Source: Dama dama
Lineage: Eukaryota; Chordata; Mammalia; Artiodactyla; Cervidae
DNA length: 64,000 nucleotides
Direction: 5' to 3'
NCBI RefSeq assembly: GCF_033118175.1
Contig: NC_083698.1
Coordinates: 45,859,501-45,923,500 of the forward strand
The notes beneath the pieces are model-generated. The model saw only the letters and a list, made by a program, of their open reading frames with translations. It was not told where the DNA came from and did no database searches. This document shows, in pieces, positions 1-13,000 of this stretch (positions are counted from its first letter, which is position 1; every line of letters begins with the position of its first letter). Both the position numbers and the translations under genes were made by a program.

Positions 1-855
1 GGGAATTCCCAACTTTATTTTTTTAAGTGACTTTTAACAGCAGTATATTTTATTGTTTTATTTTGAGGAAAAAACTATGTTATGTTAGAATTTTTTGTGT
101 TGGTATATTTCATTAGAACTTTTAAAAATGAAATTTGGGGTAGAGCCTGAGAAATCAGGAAATCTTCTTGTCGCTGTCACTCATATTAAATAACTAATTT
201 GATCATTGTTCAAAGGCAAGAATGTAAAAGGTGTAACCACATTTTGGTTTCATAACAATTTAATTGGTAGACATAGTTGAGAAATTATTTAGGTGTATCA
301 GTTTATATTTCCTTCATTGTTTCTATTTTGTAAGCTTGAGGTAATGGTATATTTACTGTTTGTTTAGCTAAATTTCCCATTATTAGTATACATCTTTGTA
401 AAAATAGTAGCCTTTTTATTTTGATTAGATTCCAAATTCTCATTAAGAAAACATTTTTATTTTTATGAGAAGTATAATATATGTCCACTTTAAGAAACTC
501 TGTTTTACTTTATGTTTTTGTTTTGGCCACGAGATCTTAGATCCCCAACCAGAGACTGAACTTGTGACCCTGCAATGGAAGCATGGAGTTTTAACCACTG
601 GAAGTCCCAAGAAACTCTTTCTTAAATGTTGTTTAGAGACTGTAACATTACACTTGTTCACTTTCAGAAGATGAGAAAACAAAATAGTGAACACAATTGA
701 TAGAGAAATTAGAATCTTCCAAAAAAGGTGCCAAATAGAATGGACCTTTAGTCGTCCCATGTGTAGCAGTTTTGAGGGGGATACAGATAGCAATATATGA
801 TTAAAGATACAACATTGTGATGTCTCTGATTGATTTTATACTTTCGTTATTCCAG
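1..855 (+). other. HBP1 intron 1 (3' part) with a - strand SINE
   Basis: AT-rich intron upstream of the first coding exon. It contains one tRNA-Glu-type SINE (502-608). Otherwise there is nothing recognisable: no CpG island and no promoter, so the transcription start lies outside the window. Confidence 0.7.
502..608 (-). mobile_element. tRNA-Glu-type (CHR-like) SINE, - strand
   Basis: On the - strand the element begins GGGACTTCCAGTGGTTAAAA and carries the tRNA-derived B-box region. It is bounded by a 10-bp duplication AAGAAACTCT (492-501 and 609-618). Family assignment is from recognition of the conserved 5' head, and the exact subfamily is uncertain. Confidence 0.75.
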
Positions 856-910
856 ATCACATGACTTAACTGTTTTTTCTTGTATGATTTTTAAGTCGGA
901 GCACCATAAC

Positions 911-1079
911 ATGGTGTGGGAAGTGAAGACAAATGAGATGCCTAATGCAGTACAGAAACTCCTGCTAGTAATGGACAAGAGAGCTTCAGGAATGAATGAC
1001 TCATTGGAGTTGCTGCAGTGTAATGAAAATTTGCCATCCTCACCTGGATACAACTCTTGTGATGAACACATGGAACTTG
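911..1079 (+). CDS. HBP1: HBP1 first coding exon (residues 1-57)
   Basis: ATG at 911 opens MVWEVKTNEMPN. The exon ends at 1079 before donor GTAAAC with one base of codon 57 (G|AT, Asp). It carries LQCNE (residues 35-39), the LxCxE pocket-protein motif of HBP1. The start is chosen because it matches the canonical N-terminus. The exon's 5' edge is uncertain: CAG at 853-855 and AAG at 893-895 are both preceded by T-rich tracts. An in-frame ATG at 884 would add nine residues if the upstream acceptor is used. Confidence 0.95.
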
Positions 1080-4000
1080 GTAAACAAAATTAAGTTTTTA
1101 GGGATCTTCACTGAGATTCAGATTAATTTTCATGTTTAGCTAACTTTTCCACCCACCTTGAATTGCTAAAAAGTATGTTAAGTTTTGTACACTAGGAACT
1201 TTCAGTGTTCTCTTGTTACTGCTTGTAAAGTATTATTTAAACCAACATAACTTTGGGCTATTTATGGTTATCATAGAGACTCATTTACAAATTCAAACTC
1301 AGCTGTCTTTGTGGGTAAAGATGAGCCTTTAAACACCTTATGAAAACCTGTGGTGTGGCTTTTCAAAAGATGTTACTTTTGAAATATCCTTGTAAGCTCA
1401 GCAAATTATGCTGGCTATGCCTTTATGCCTGGTTTGTTGGTATGATGGGGGAAATTCCAGTGGACACTTGAAACTGGAGGATCAGACATTTGTAATTATC
1501 AGTACTCCAAACATGCATGATATATAGAACTGTGTAGGTTTGTTGAGATATGACTTTGAATGTTACTGCTTTGAGGTAAGTGTTGAAGAGAATAAACAGC
1601 CGATGAGTGAGCTTGTCTTGCTGCCCACCTTTCATCTTGGCTTTGTCCCCATTTAACGTGCGTTTTCCCCTGATGTTCACAAAATCCGAGATGTGATTGT
1701 CCTCATTTTATAAATGATGAAATAAAGGAAGTTACATGGTAGAGTCTTTGGGAATTTGAAGATCTTAAAGGTCTTGAGAAATAACCTGTTGGCATGCTAA
1801 GGGTTTGCTGAGCTCAAAATACTTATTGAATTGTGGTTACTGTTGAGTAGGAAAGTATCATTTCAATCAAGTACTTGGTTCTCCATTGTTACATTTTAGT
1901 TGGTTTCAGAAGGAAATCAGGAACCTAGGACTCAGGAGGCCAAAAACTTCTACAGCCCCTCATGACTTCAGTTTAAAAGTAGATTCCTTAACTTGAAAGA
2001 CAGAAATGAACCCTTCACTATAAATACAGAGGTGATAGTCTTAAGAATGATGTTGGCAATGAGGGAAGGAAAATAGCTCCACCACCATGAGCATTACAGA
2101 GTGGAATTATCTTAAGTTGATGTACTTTGGCTTCTTTGGGAAGGGAGGGATACCTTCTAGTAGGTTTTATGAATGGATATCCTGAATCAGTACTTGTCAG
2201 ACATTTCTGTTTTAGTGAATTATTCTGGGATATTCCATGAATAGGAATGAGTATGTGCTTTTACTGTGACAGTGTAGGAGAGCTCTCAAGTCTAGAACAG
2301 CTTCTGGGTTTATATATTGAAGAGACCCATTGGATCCATAGAGTTTACAGGCATGTGGTTTCACAAAGGGATTTTGTTGTTTTTAAGGCCTGCAAGAGGC
2401 TTTTTTTCCAGTTCAGCTTTTTAGAATTCAGTCTACCTTACAGTGTAGTTTCGGCATGAACGAGAGTGATTCCTGGGTACTCTTTCTGGTTTTCTTTCTT
2501 GGGTAGCTTAAAGTCTGTCGTGAACTACCTTTTGAGAACATACTTTTGGAAAATAATAAATATTACTGAGTTTAGACTATCTCATTAAAAAGAAATAATC
2601 TGGTGTCAATAAAGTTGAATAAGTAGTACCTAAAAATTCCTATGATCTAAGTTTCATCTTTGAAAATTGTTGTTTTCATTTATTGTAGTAATCTTGTTTA
2701 ACAGATTCAGGTGTTATGAACAGTAAGTACATATATGCACCCATAAAATGCCTTTTTCCTCATTAACGTGGTAACATAAAAGTGTCTGAGTGGCATGTGG
2801 AGTATTCCCAGGGGAACCTGTGAAAAACTGGGGGTGGGGAGTCAGAAAACACAAACAGAAAGTTTGTGAACAGTTGTGGTAAATACATGATTTGTATAGT
2901 GAAGTCATTAATCCATTTACATTTAAGTTTACTTTCCTGTTAGGCTTTGTTGACCCTTAAATGCATAAGATGTCATTGTTTTTTCAGTTGAAACTTGTTT
3001 ATTTCAAGAAAACATTTTGAATTTACAATTTTCCTCTCACAAAATTAACTAGCTAAATTTGAGGCCCTCTTTTCCAGCAGTGATTACAGTATTGTCCCCT
3101 GTATTAGTAATTTCCTTCTGATAATCTTGACTGTGCTTATTTGCAGATGATCTTCCTGAACTTCAGGCTGTTCAGAGTGATCCTACTCAATCTGCCATAT
3201 ACCAACTAAGTTCAGATGTGTCGCATCAAGAATACCCAAGACCATCTTGGAACCAAAATACCTCAGAAATATCAGAAAATACTTACCGTGAAAATGAAGT
3301 GGATTGGCTAACAGAACTAGCAAATATTGCCACCAGCCCACAAAGTCCACTGATGCAGTGCTCATTTTACAACAGGTGGGAACACTGGCTGTCTTTTAAC
3401 TGAAAACTTTGTCATTACAAAACACTTTCCTCCCTAGTTTTAAAAGTAATAATGCTGTTGATCATCTAAATAAAGATTTTTTTTATTAAAGTCCTTAAAA
3501 TTAAGCTATTTATCTTAAAATGATCAAAGAGGTATTTAACCCTGTGTCATTATTTCATACTTTGAGGATTAGATAAAAGTAATATGAGAACAGAATCTTA
3601 AATGGTTTAAAGTCATCAAGAAATACATCAGACCAAGAATACTTAAATTTTTTGATTAGAGAAATGAAAGTTTTCTAAAGAGCCATAATTAAAATAAACA
3701 TTATATTTTAAACTTAGTCAACCTTGAATTTGGTTCCTTTTGGTCTAATAAGTTTATTTTTCTTTTTCACAGTGTATGTGGCTTTATGTATATGTTTGCT
3801 GATATTGAAATCTTGAATTTCTCAAAGTAGACTCCCATTGGTAAAAAAAAAAAAACCACTGTTTCGTATACCCAGACCAGAGTTTAAGAAAATGAGTTAT
3901 TGTGCTATAAAATTATGGAATCTTCCAACTAATATTCCTAGAGAGACCTAAATGGATAATATTTTATTAATTATCCCTCAGATTATAAAGTTGACTATTT

Positions 4001-7000
4001 AAAGAGACATAGATAAAAAGATAGTTTATAAGGAAGAGAAGTAACCCAGATTTGCACTCATGTGGGTGGGTAGACCAGGGTCCATATACAGTGATGTAGG
4101 AATAACTGAATTTTGGTAGTGTTCGTAAGTTAATGTAATTCTTTGCTAAAAAATAAACTTATTAGGTGTGGAGCCTTGGTTTTATTGCATCCCAGCAAGT
4201 TATACTGCTTTTCTTCTATTCAGCAGGATATTGGTCTTGATTAGAGCAAATTCAATTTAATTAACTTCAGTTTAAGTCCATGAAAATTTCCACAAGGATG
4301 AAAAGTTGACTTTTCAAAGTATTTCTTCCTTTATTGTCCCAGTTTTTATTTTATTAAGTAATCTTTAATAGTCAAAAAATGAAAAATTCTTTTATAATTA
4401 AAAGAAAATCCAGATTTTACTATTGGACTTCCTTTTGTTAAGATGGTAATTTTCATTTTTCACAACAAACTCAAGGCTTAATAATTCATGGAAAGCTGAG
4501 TAAAGTCCTCAGAAGAAAATGAATGTTAAAAAAATAACTAAAGAAGTAGCTCCTTAAAGGTGTAAATTCCCCACCGCATTTTCTGTGCTTCCCTTCTTCC
4601 TCGCGAACAAGACAAGGTAACGCTCTGCTGTTTTGCCTGGCTTCTAACCCCGTCAGTGGTCCATGGCTATTCTCTACAACTTCCTATAGATTGTCAGACT
4701 GTTAGTTACTGAGCTTTTGGGTGTCTGAAGTTGTAACTGTAGAGTGTCAAGGGGTTGAGGACAGATGAAATTTATATTATGCTTGCATAGATAGAGGGAT
4801 GAAGAGACCATGGTGTTAGTCATTCAGACACATCTAGCATGTTAATTTTTATAGAGCATTTAGGTCATACACATTTTAGAACATTACGTTGTTCTCTTTT
4901 AAATGGTTATACAGAAGAACTGATAAACTTAATTTTCTTTTAAGGAAGCAGAGACAAGCTTAATGAATTTTTAACAGTTTGGCCACTCAATAAATATGTA
5001 AATGTGTAATAAAAGGAAGAAATAAAAGATGAAACATTTAAGTATTTATATTTTGAAAATTGGTTGGAGAGCATGCTAAAATACGTGAAAACTAACTTGG
5101 GTTTTTACTTAAGTGATGAAAACAAAGTATAGTTTTATATAGAGAGTAATTTCTGCAAAGGTATAATAAAAATGTTAATTAAGATTAGAAAAATCAAGAG
5201 ACTAATAGATTGCTTATGGAGTAAGGGCAGAATTGGAAAGTAAGATGCCCTCGTCTTGTTAGAAAGAGGATTAGTACAGACACTGAAATCATTTTTCTGT
5301 TAAAGACCAAATCACTAGTTGACATGGAGAATTGTCCTGATTTGGGACCTTCAGTTGAGCCTAAGTCTTCTCTGCTGCTTTCCAGTTTCCTGAATCGGTG
5401 CACATTAGTGCTTGCCCTTTATGGGCCTGCTGCTTATTCTTACCCCTCCCATATGTTTGTGGGGGAAGGATCTTGGTGTGTCCTTGAGAGCCCCATGTAC
5501 TCTGAGGGGAGTGCTGCCTGGTAAAGAGACCTTTGACAGGAAAGAGGGGGAAGAGGTAGCTTACATTTTAAGGTGATCCTGGAGGTTGAAGTAGCTGGCT
5601 TTATGTGTCGATGCTTTGCAAATAGGCTGTTTTCTACTATAATAAGTTTAAACATTTCAGCTTCAGGTAATTCATTGAATCTGCAGTTGGTTGGTAGCTA
5701 AAGAGTTCCGAGTTTGTCACATAGAGCTTGGAGGCCCTGTTCAGATTGAGATTTACTGACCACATCACAGTAAAACAGAAAGGGACAGACAGCCCTGCAT
5801 GAGGGGACATCATCCTTCATGAAGGAAACTGTATATTTGTTTGTATTTAGTGATACAAAAATGAGTGAATAAATAAAGGAAACAGTAATTTGGAATTTAA
5901 AGTATATTATCTCATCTGAAAAAAAGTGTTTAAAATGTGTGAAGAGGGAAAGAAGTTATACAACAACATACTATAGATGAAATTTTTGTATCTTCACCAG
6001 TGTTTCCCATAGGTGTCTTACACGTAATAACACTGGTGTGGTGAATGTGAAGTTCTTTTCATCAAAAGGAAAGCCCTAGTTTAAGGACCTTTGCTTTGTA
6101 ATTAAAGTGCCTGATTTATTTTAGATCATCTCCTGTACACATCATAGCTACTAGCAAAAGTTTACATTCCTACGCACGCCCTCCACCGGTGGCCTCTTCT
6201 AAGGGTGAGCCGGCCTTCCCTCATCACTGGAAGGAGCAAACACCAGTCAGACATGAAAGGGTAAGTTCACTCATGAAATTAAACTTTCATGACACTTGCA
6301 CAGCAGCTGGAAAACATTAACTTTTCCCTCACGAAGAGTGTCTTCTGAAGTACATACAGATGGGAAATAGTCTGTCTCGTTTCTCTGCTAGTGATCTGAG
6401 TTCGATTTTATATGTACAGCTCTAATAACTGTTAGAAAAATTCATTACTAGTAAGAAATGCATTTAACTAAACTTCGCAAAACTTCAGAAGGCAGTTTTT
6501 CTCCCACAGTTTAAAATAAGTAAGTTACCTACTAATAAAGTCTGAAGACACTTTAACAAAATACATTGAAAATAAAAAAGTCTGTAATACTTTTTTCCAC
6601 AGGCAAACAGTGAGTCGGAATCTGGCATTTTCTGCATGTCCTCCCTCTCAGATGATGACGACTTGGGGTGGTGCAATTCCTGGCCTTCAACTGCTTGGCA
6701 CTGTTTTTTGAAAGGTTAAAAAGGGGCTTGAATTCTTGAGTTTACTTGTGTAGCAAACACACTGATCATGTATCTAATATTTGTTTTTTACTTCAACTTT
6801 AGGCACACGACTGTGCTTTCATAAGGGAAGCAATAAGGAATGGCAGAATGTGGAAGATTTTGCTAGAACCGAAGGCTGTGATAATGAGGACGATCTCCAG
6901 ATGGGCACTCACAAGGTTGATTTAAAATTCTTTAAACTTTTCCAAGTCTTTCAAAGGGAGCACAGGTTTTTTATTAATCTACAGACGTATCCTCCACTTG

Positions 7001-10000
7001 CTTTATGTTAAATGGCATCCTACGTTTTGGGAGGAGCTTTTGTGAATCCTCTTGGTGAGAACAACAGTGACTTGAGATCTTACCTTGATAATGAAGCTTT
7101 CTTAGATGGGAAAAAGAGTATTTCTTAGCACTTTTTACACATTGCATTTTGGGGAAAACTGAACTGGCATTAAACATAAAATGAATAAATAAACTAAAGC
7201 CTTATCTTAGGTAATCTACAAAGTGGTTAATTCCCCCTTGGATAGAGAGTTGAGTTACTTTTAAAATGACCCAGTAAAATGCTGGTATTTTCTGAGTCGG
7301 TGAGCAAAGGCAGTAATGGGTAGCAGTGGATAAATACTGGTGAAACCTTTATCTTTGAAATCTGCAATTTCTTCATCTCCACTTTGGGCAGAGAAAATGG
7401 GCCTGTTAAGTGTGCTTGTTTAAAAATTCCGTTTTGATCCTGCTGTCTGTTCCTGTTGAGTCCTTGGGAAAGACAGTCTTGCTGCCTTCAGTTTTCCCTC
7501 ATGCTGTAGGCACTGGATAGTAAAGTTCACTGTAGTCTTTCTTTGGCCTCTGTAGCTCTACTAAAATTGTGTCAAAAGTTACTAGCTTCATTCTGATTAG
7601 AAATCTGCTTGTTTTGCTTGTAATTTCTGCAGCGTTCTGCACAGTGGATTGTCTTCTCTTGATTTGTGTAGCATGGCACTGCCCTGATTTTCCTTCTGAT
7701 GTCTTGGGGTTTTTGCTGTTGACTTGTCTGCCCGTGATGCTGAATGTTAGATCAGGTTCTACCCCTCCTCACTCTATTTACCACTTCTTCACTGATGATA
7801 ATGTTCAAAGCAATTCTTGCAGCCCGTGGAAACTGCCCTGGTCTTGGAGTCAGGAGAGCTGTGCTCTTCTTTTTTGCTCTGCCAGCAGCTATTAACATTT
7901 GCGTGACTGGCCTTGGGCAGTTTGTCTGCCCCACTGGGTGTTGGCTTCCTGTTTTGTAAGAAGGAATTGGATTGATTTTAAGTTCTTATAGCTCTAAGAA
8001 TCAGAAGATTCTTTAATCTAGTTATTAGTATAACCAACACTGGACTGCCTTTTTCTTCCCCTCCTTTTTTTTCCTCCTTTCTTTTAGGAGTATTATTATC
8101 TTTTCTTGATTGCCAGATTCAAAATCTTTCTTGGTTGCTTCATTCAAAAACATCAAGTTGACTATTTCCTTTCCTCCCTTCATATTCAATTGATCCATTC
8201 TATTTCCTTTTAAGACGTTTTACGTTTATCACTTTCTTTCATCACTTTGACTGGATATTATAGCTAGCCATTGGCATGTCTGTCTCCTTTGTCTTCTGTG
8301 AATTTAAGGGTGGGGATCATGTGTTTTCAGAGCCTAGCACCTAGCATCTACTACACACTCAATAAATACTGGTTGAATTTAAATTTAGCCCAGTTCTACC
8401 ACCATTGCAGTTGTCAATTCAAGACTGTAGTGGGTTTCTTCTGTGAATCTTCAAATAAATTGCCTGCTAAAGATAGCTTTTATCTGTAGTCTTCGTTATC
8501 ATCATAAAATTGAGTCATTAATAAAAATACTTTCATTGACTTCCCAGTTCCTTCTCAAAGAAAAGCTTGAGCGCTTTGCCAGTCTTTAAGACCCCTTTAC
8601 TTACTTACTAACTGGGCCCTTCTTTGCAGCCTTATTTGCCCCAACTCTGAATTCGTCTTGTATTTTTAGCAAGTACTCAGCAATCTCCAAAGAAGTTGCT
8701 AATTAAAATTATTCCTGGTATAAGGAGAGTGCTTCTAGATTCCATTTCACATGGGAATTGAAAGCCCCCTTAATCTCTTGGAGTTAATATCTCCCTTTAA
8801 ACTCCATATAGCACTACTTATTTTTACATTGAAGCACTGATTCCAGTCTGCTTTATATTGTAGTAATTTATATATCTGCCTTTCTTCACTACTGGGTTGA
8901 TAGCTCCTCAGTGGCAGGAATCCCATCTTATTTTTACCTTCTCTACAAAGTCTTACACGTAATAGGAACATCACTCCATGTTGAACTGAACATTGCCAAT
9001 TTATTTGCTCTATGCGTGTATTTCCAGGGCTATGGTTCTGATGGTCTAAAGTTGTTATCACATGAAGAAAGTGTATCATTTGGTGAGTCTGTACTGAAGT
9101 TGACTTTTGATCCTGGTACAGTGGAAGATGGTTTACTTACTGTAGAGTGTAAACTGGACCACCCTTTCTATGTTAAAAATAAAGGTAGGGCTTCAATTTG
9201 AATTTGTCATAACTTTTAAAGAAAGCTTCTTAAATCTATAATTATGTCTTATGGCGTGATTTTTGATGATTAAGAAAAAACTTTTGAAGGGAAATCTTCT
9301 TTCACACTAAAACTACCATAGGAAATGCCTTATAATACCTACTGATGTTTAAATCTCTTGGCAGTAGTCAGGTGGAGCTCTACTTCCTGTGGGTATGAAC
9401 TTGTGGATTCATGTAGTGTATAATAAGCTCTCTATTGTCTTGATATAATTTGGGGAATGAAATATTCTGGTAATTGAAATTTGGTTTAGGCCAAATATGC
9501 TTTATATCTGAGTCACATTAATACACTCAAATGTAATGATTCAGAGACTCTTTCATGGTCTCAATCATCATCATTTATCGCTTACTATCTTGTAGGTAGA
9601 CGGAGTACTGATTGATAGAATTGATACATTAGTAAAATGCTGAATTAAACTAGTTTTGGAGGGCTTTTTGCATTGCTTAAATAAAATATTTGAATTTGTT
9701 TTGTGGCAAAGATACATGACTTGTGTTATAAATCTTTGAAATACTAACTTTTTATTTTTAAGACTCAGAGGTAACATGTCTAAGAAATAATTTGGGTGCT
9801 TTCTGTCAGTCTCTATCCTTTATGTAATGATTGTTTGATTTAACTTTAGGTTGGTCATCATTTTATCCAAGCTTGACTGTGGTTCAGCATGGCATTCCAT
9901 GTTGTGAAATTCATATTGGTGATGTATGTCTACCTCCTGGACACCCCGATGCCATTAATTTTGATGATTCAGGTGTTTTTGATACATTTAAAAGGTAATA

Positions 10001-13000
10001 GTAAATCTTTTTTTTCCCTCTGTTAAAGTTAACTCTTAATCTCCCTAATGATTGCTATTTAGGAGGTTAAACCTTTAAAGATGTGAGAATTAAAAAGGAC
10101 TACTTAGAAGAAGTATGTACAGTCAACCCTTGAACAGCACAAGTGTTAGAGACATTGACCCCACACAGTTGAAAATCCACATATAACTTATAGCCAGCTT
10201 TTCATGTAGGCAAATTCAACCAACCATGGACTGAGTAGTATTTACTATTGAAAAAAATAAATCCATGTTTAAGTGGACCCATGCAGTTCAAACCCACATT
10301 GTTCAAGGGTCAACTGTATAAGAATAAATGAAAAAATACTTGGTAATTAAAATAGTAATTCTAGAGAAGTTTTACAAAGGATGAAATAAGGCCATTTGGA
10401 GCAACATGGATGGACGCAGAGATGATTATACTAAGTGAAGTAAGTGAAAGACAAATACCATATGATATCACTTATATGTGGAATCTTTAGGAAGAAAAGA
10501 TACAAATGAACTTATTACAAAACAGATAGACTTACAGACTGAAAAACTGACAGTTACCTGAGGGGGATGGGGAGGGATAAATTAGGATTTTGGGATTAGC
10601 AGATACAAACTATATACATCTAATAGATAAACAACAAGGTCCTACTGAAATAGATCAGCTTTGATAGTTAAAAAAATTTTGTTAAATCTGACCAGTTGTT
10701 TTCAACTGGTTCATTAATCTGTTAATTGTATCCTTTTTCCTTTAGTTAACTCTTTAATACTCAATTTGACCAAGGTCTTTAGTTATATGGATTAACAATT
10801 GTGAGAACAGCAAAAATGTTGATATTTGGAAAGACTTGAAGAAAGTGATTTTTTCCTGAGATCACCTTGTTTAATAAGTTGTAGAATAGGATAAGAACCC
10901 ACATGTGCTGACACTCAAGAAGGTTGACCAACTGCCTGAATTTTTGTGGCACTTTTCTGGTTTTAGCACTAAAAGTCCTGCATCCCTGGAAACCCCTCAG
11001 TCTTGGGAAGACGGGGGCAGTTGGGTCACCCTTCTCCCAGAAGGAATGCAGAGAAAGTCTGAATATAGTATCTAGGATTTTAAGACCTGTTGTTTCTTTG
11101 TGATAATTATCAAATTCATAAGCATTTAAGGAGAGAATTCTGAGGAGTTTTTGCTGGGCTGACGATTTTATTTCATTCAGTTTAATATAAGATTAATATG
11201 TTTTATTTCAAAAGCATAAGTGAGACTGTTAAAAAGGAAAAAAAAGGTAACCAGCACAGGGCCAGGCCCAGGCTGTATGCTCATTAAACGTCCCTAAGAT
11301 TGGAATCTAAATGCTGTTTGATTCTTTCATATACAGTCTTTGAAAAACGAGGCAGTGTTAAGGTCCGATACTCAGTATTCTTAGGATGTAGATTCATGAT
11401 ACTTCTAATGTTTTGGTGAGAGTGTAAACTGATATAAAAATTTTGGAAGATAATTTGGCTTTATTGTCAGCCACTGAATATCAGCAGTTCCATTCCTCTG
11501 TATGTACACCAAAGAGAGTGAATGCTTGTAGACGTGTACTAGGAGATGTGTGAAGCTCATAGCTGTGTTGCTCATGATAGCAAAAACATGGACTCAGTAT
11601 CAGTACTCATTCACTGGAAACTGGATGTGATGCATTCGTGCAATGGAATTCTTTTTGTCAGCGGAAAAGAAATGAATCTTGTGTGTGCTCATTCGTGTCC
11701 GACTCTTTTGCGACCTCATCGACTGTAACCTGCAAGGCTCCTCTGTCCATGGATTTCCCAGGCAAGAATACTGGAGTGGGTTGCCATTTCCTTCTCCAGG
11801 GGATCTTCCCAACATAGGCATTGAACCAGCTCACTAGGGCCACCTTAGACATACATTTTTAAACATGGATCAACTTTAGAAATGTTAAGTAAAAATTTAT
11901 ATAATCTTTCTATGACTCAGATGGTAAAGAATGTGCCTGCAATGCAGGAGACCCAGGCTCAGTCCCTGGGTCAGGAAGATCACCTGGAGAAGGAAATGGC
12001 AATCCACTCGAGTATTCTTGCCTGGAGAATCTCATGGACAGAGCAAGCTGGCTGGCTACTGTCCATGGGGTCACAAAGAGTTGGACGCCACTAAGTGACT
12101 GACACACTGTATATAAGATACACATTATACAGTTGGGTTAGGGATCCTCAAGTTCACCCCCCAGGTTCAGTGTCTTACCAGGAGGACTCACAGGATTCAG
12201 TACTGAGTCACAAGCACAGCTATGATTTCTTACAGTGAAGGGATATGAAGCAAAATTGTGAAAAGGAAAGGCGTGGGCTGAAGTCTCGTGAAGCCTGGTT
12301 TCCAGGAGTCCTCTCCCTGTGGAGTCACACAGGACAAGCTTATTTCCCTCAGCAGAGAGTTAGGACAACACGTAGGAATTGTCATCTGCCAGGAAGCTTA
12401 TTAGACATGCAACACTAGAGGTTTTATTGGGAACTGGTTGCACAGGCTGTCTCTGCCTGGCATGTAGCAAAAGCTTCCAGAACGAAAGCAGGTATTTAGG
12501 GTAAACAGTATTTTCAGTACCCACAGTTTAGGAATAGTGAGCCACTTTACCAGTTGTGGGAATGAGGGGAACCCTCTTGAAATCCTAATTCCAAATGCTA
12601 GTCATTGCCAGCCTGTAAGTAACCCTTTGAAAGGACAGCAAGCCTGTGATGTTCCTTTTTCTGCACAATGAAACATTCTAAGTAATATCACATGTTAATA
12701 TAGTTGCTGTTTAAACAGTGTTATTATAGTTTTATTGTTTATGAATGTATTTTATAATAAAATTACTGGAAGGGGGAATGATAAACAGTTCAGGAGAGTG
12801 GTTATCTCTGGGGGTGGCCAATGTAGAACTTCAGTAATATTAGAAATATCCTATTTCTTTGTTACTAGTACCCAGCTAGACATTGCTGGCAACACAGTAG
12901 GTGCTTTTGGGTCATGCTTGTTGGGGAAGGGCATTTAAGTCGATGTTAGCTTGCAGAGGAACAGAAGTCAGCAATAAACTGATGAGCTCTTAAACACAGT

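Noticed and set aside
1..900. Possible HBP1 promoter or CpG island
   Set aside because: The region is AT-rich with few CpG. The promoter must lie upstream of the window.
7569..7959. 108-codon + strand ORF in an HBP1 intron
   Set aside because: Overlaps a MIR relic, has no splice sites in phase with HBP1 and no recognisable protein.
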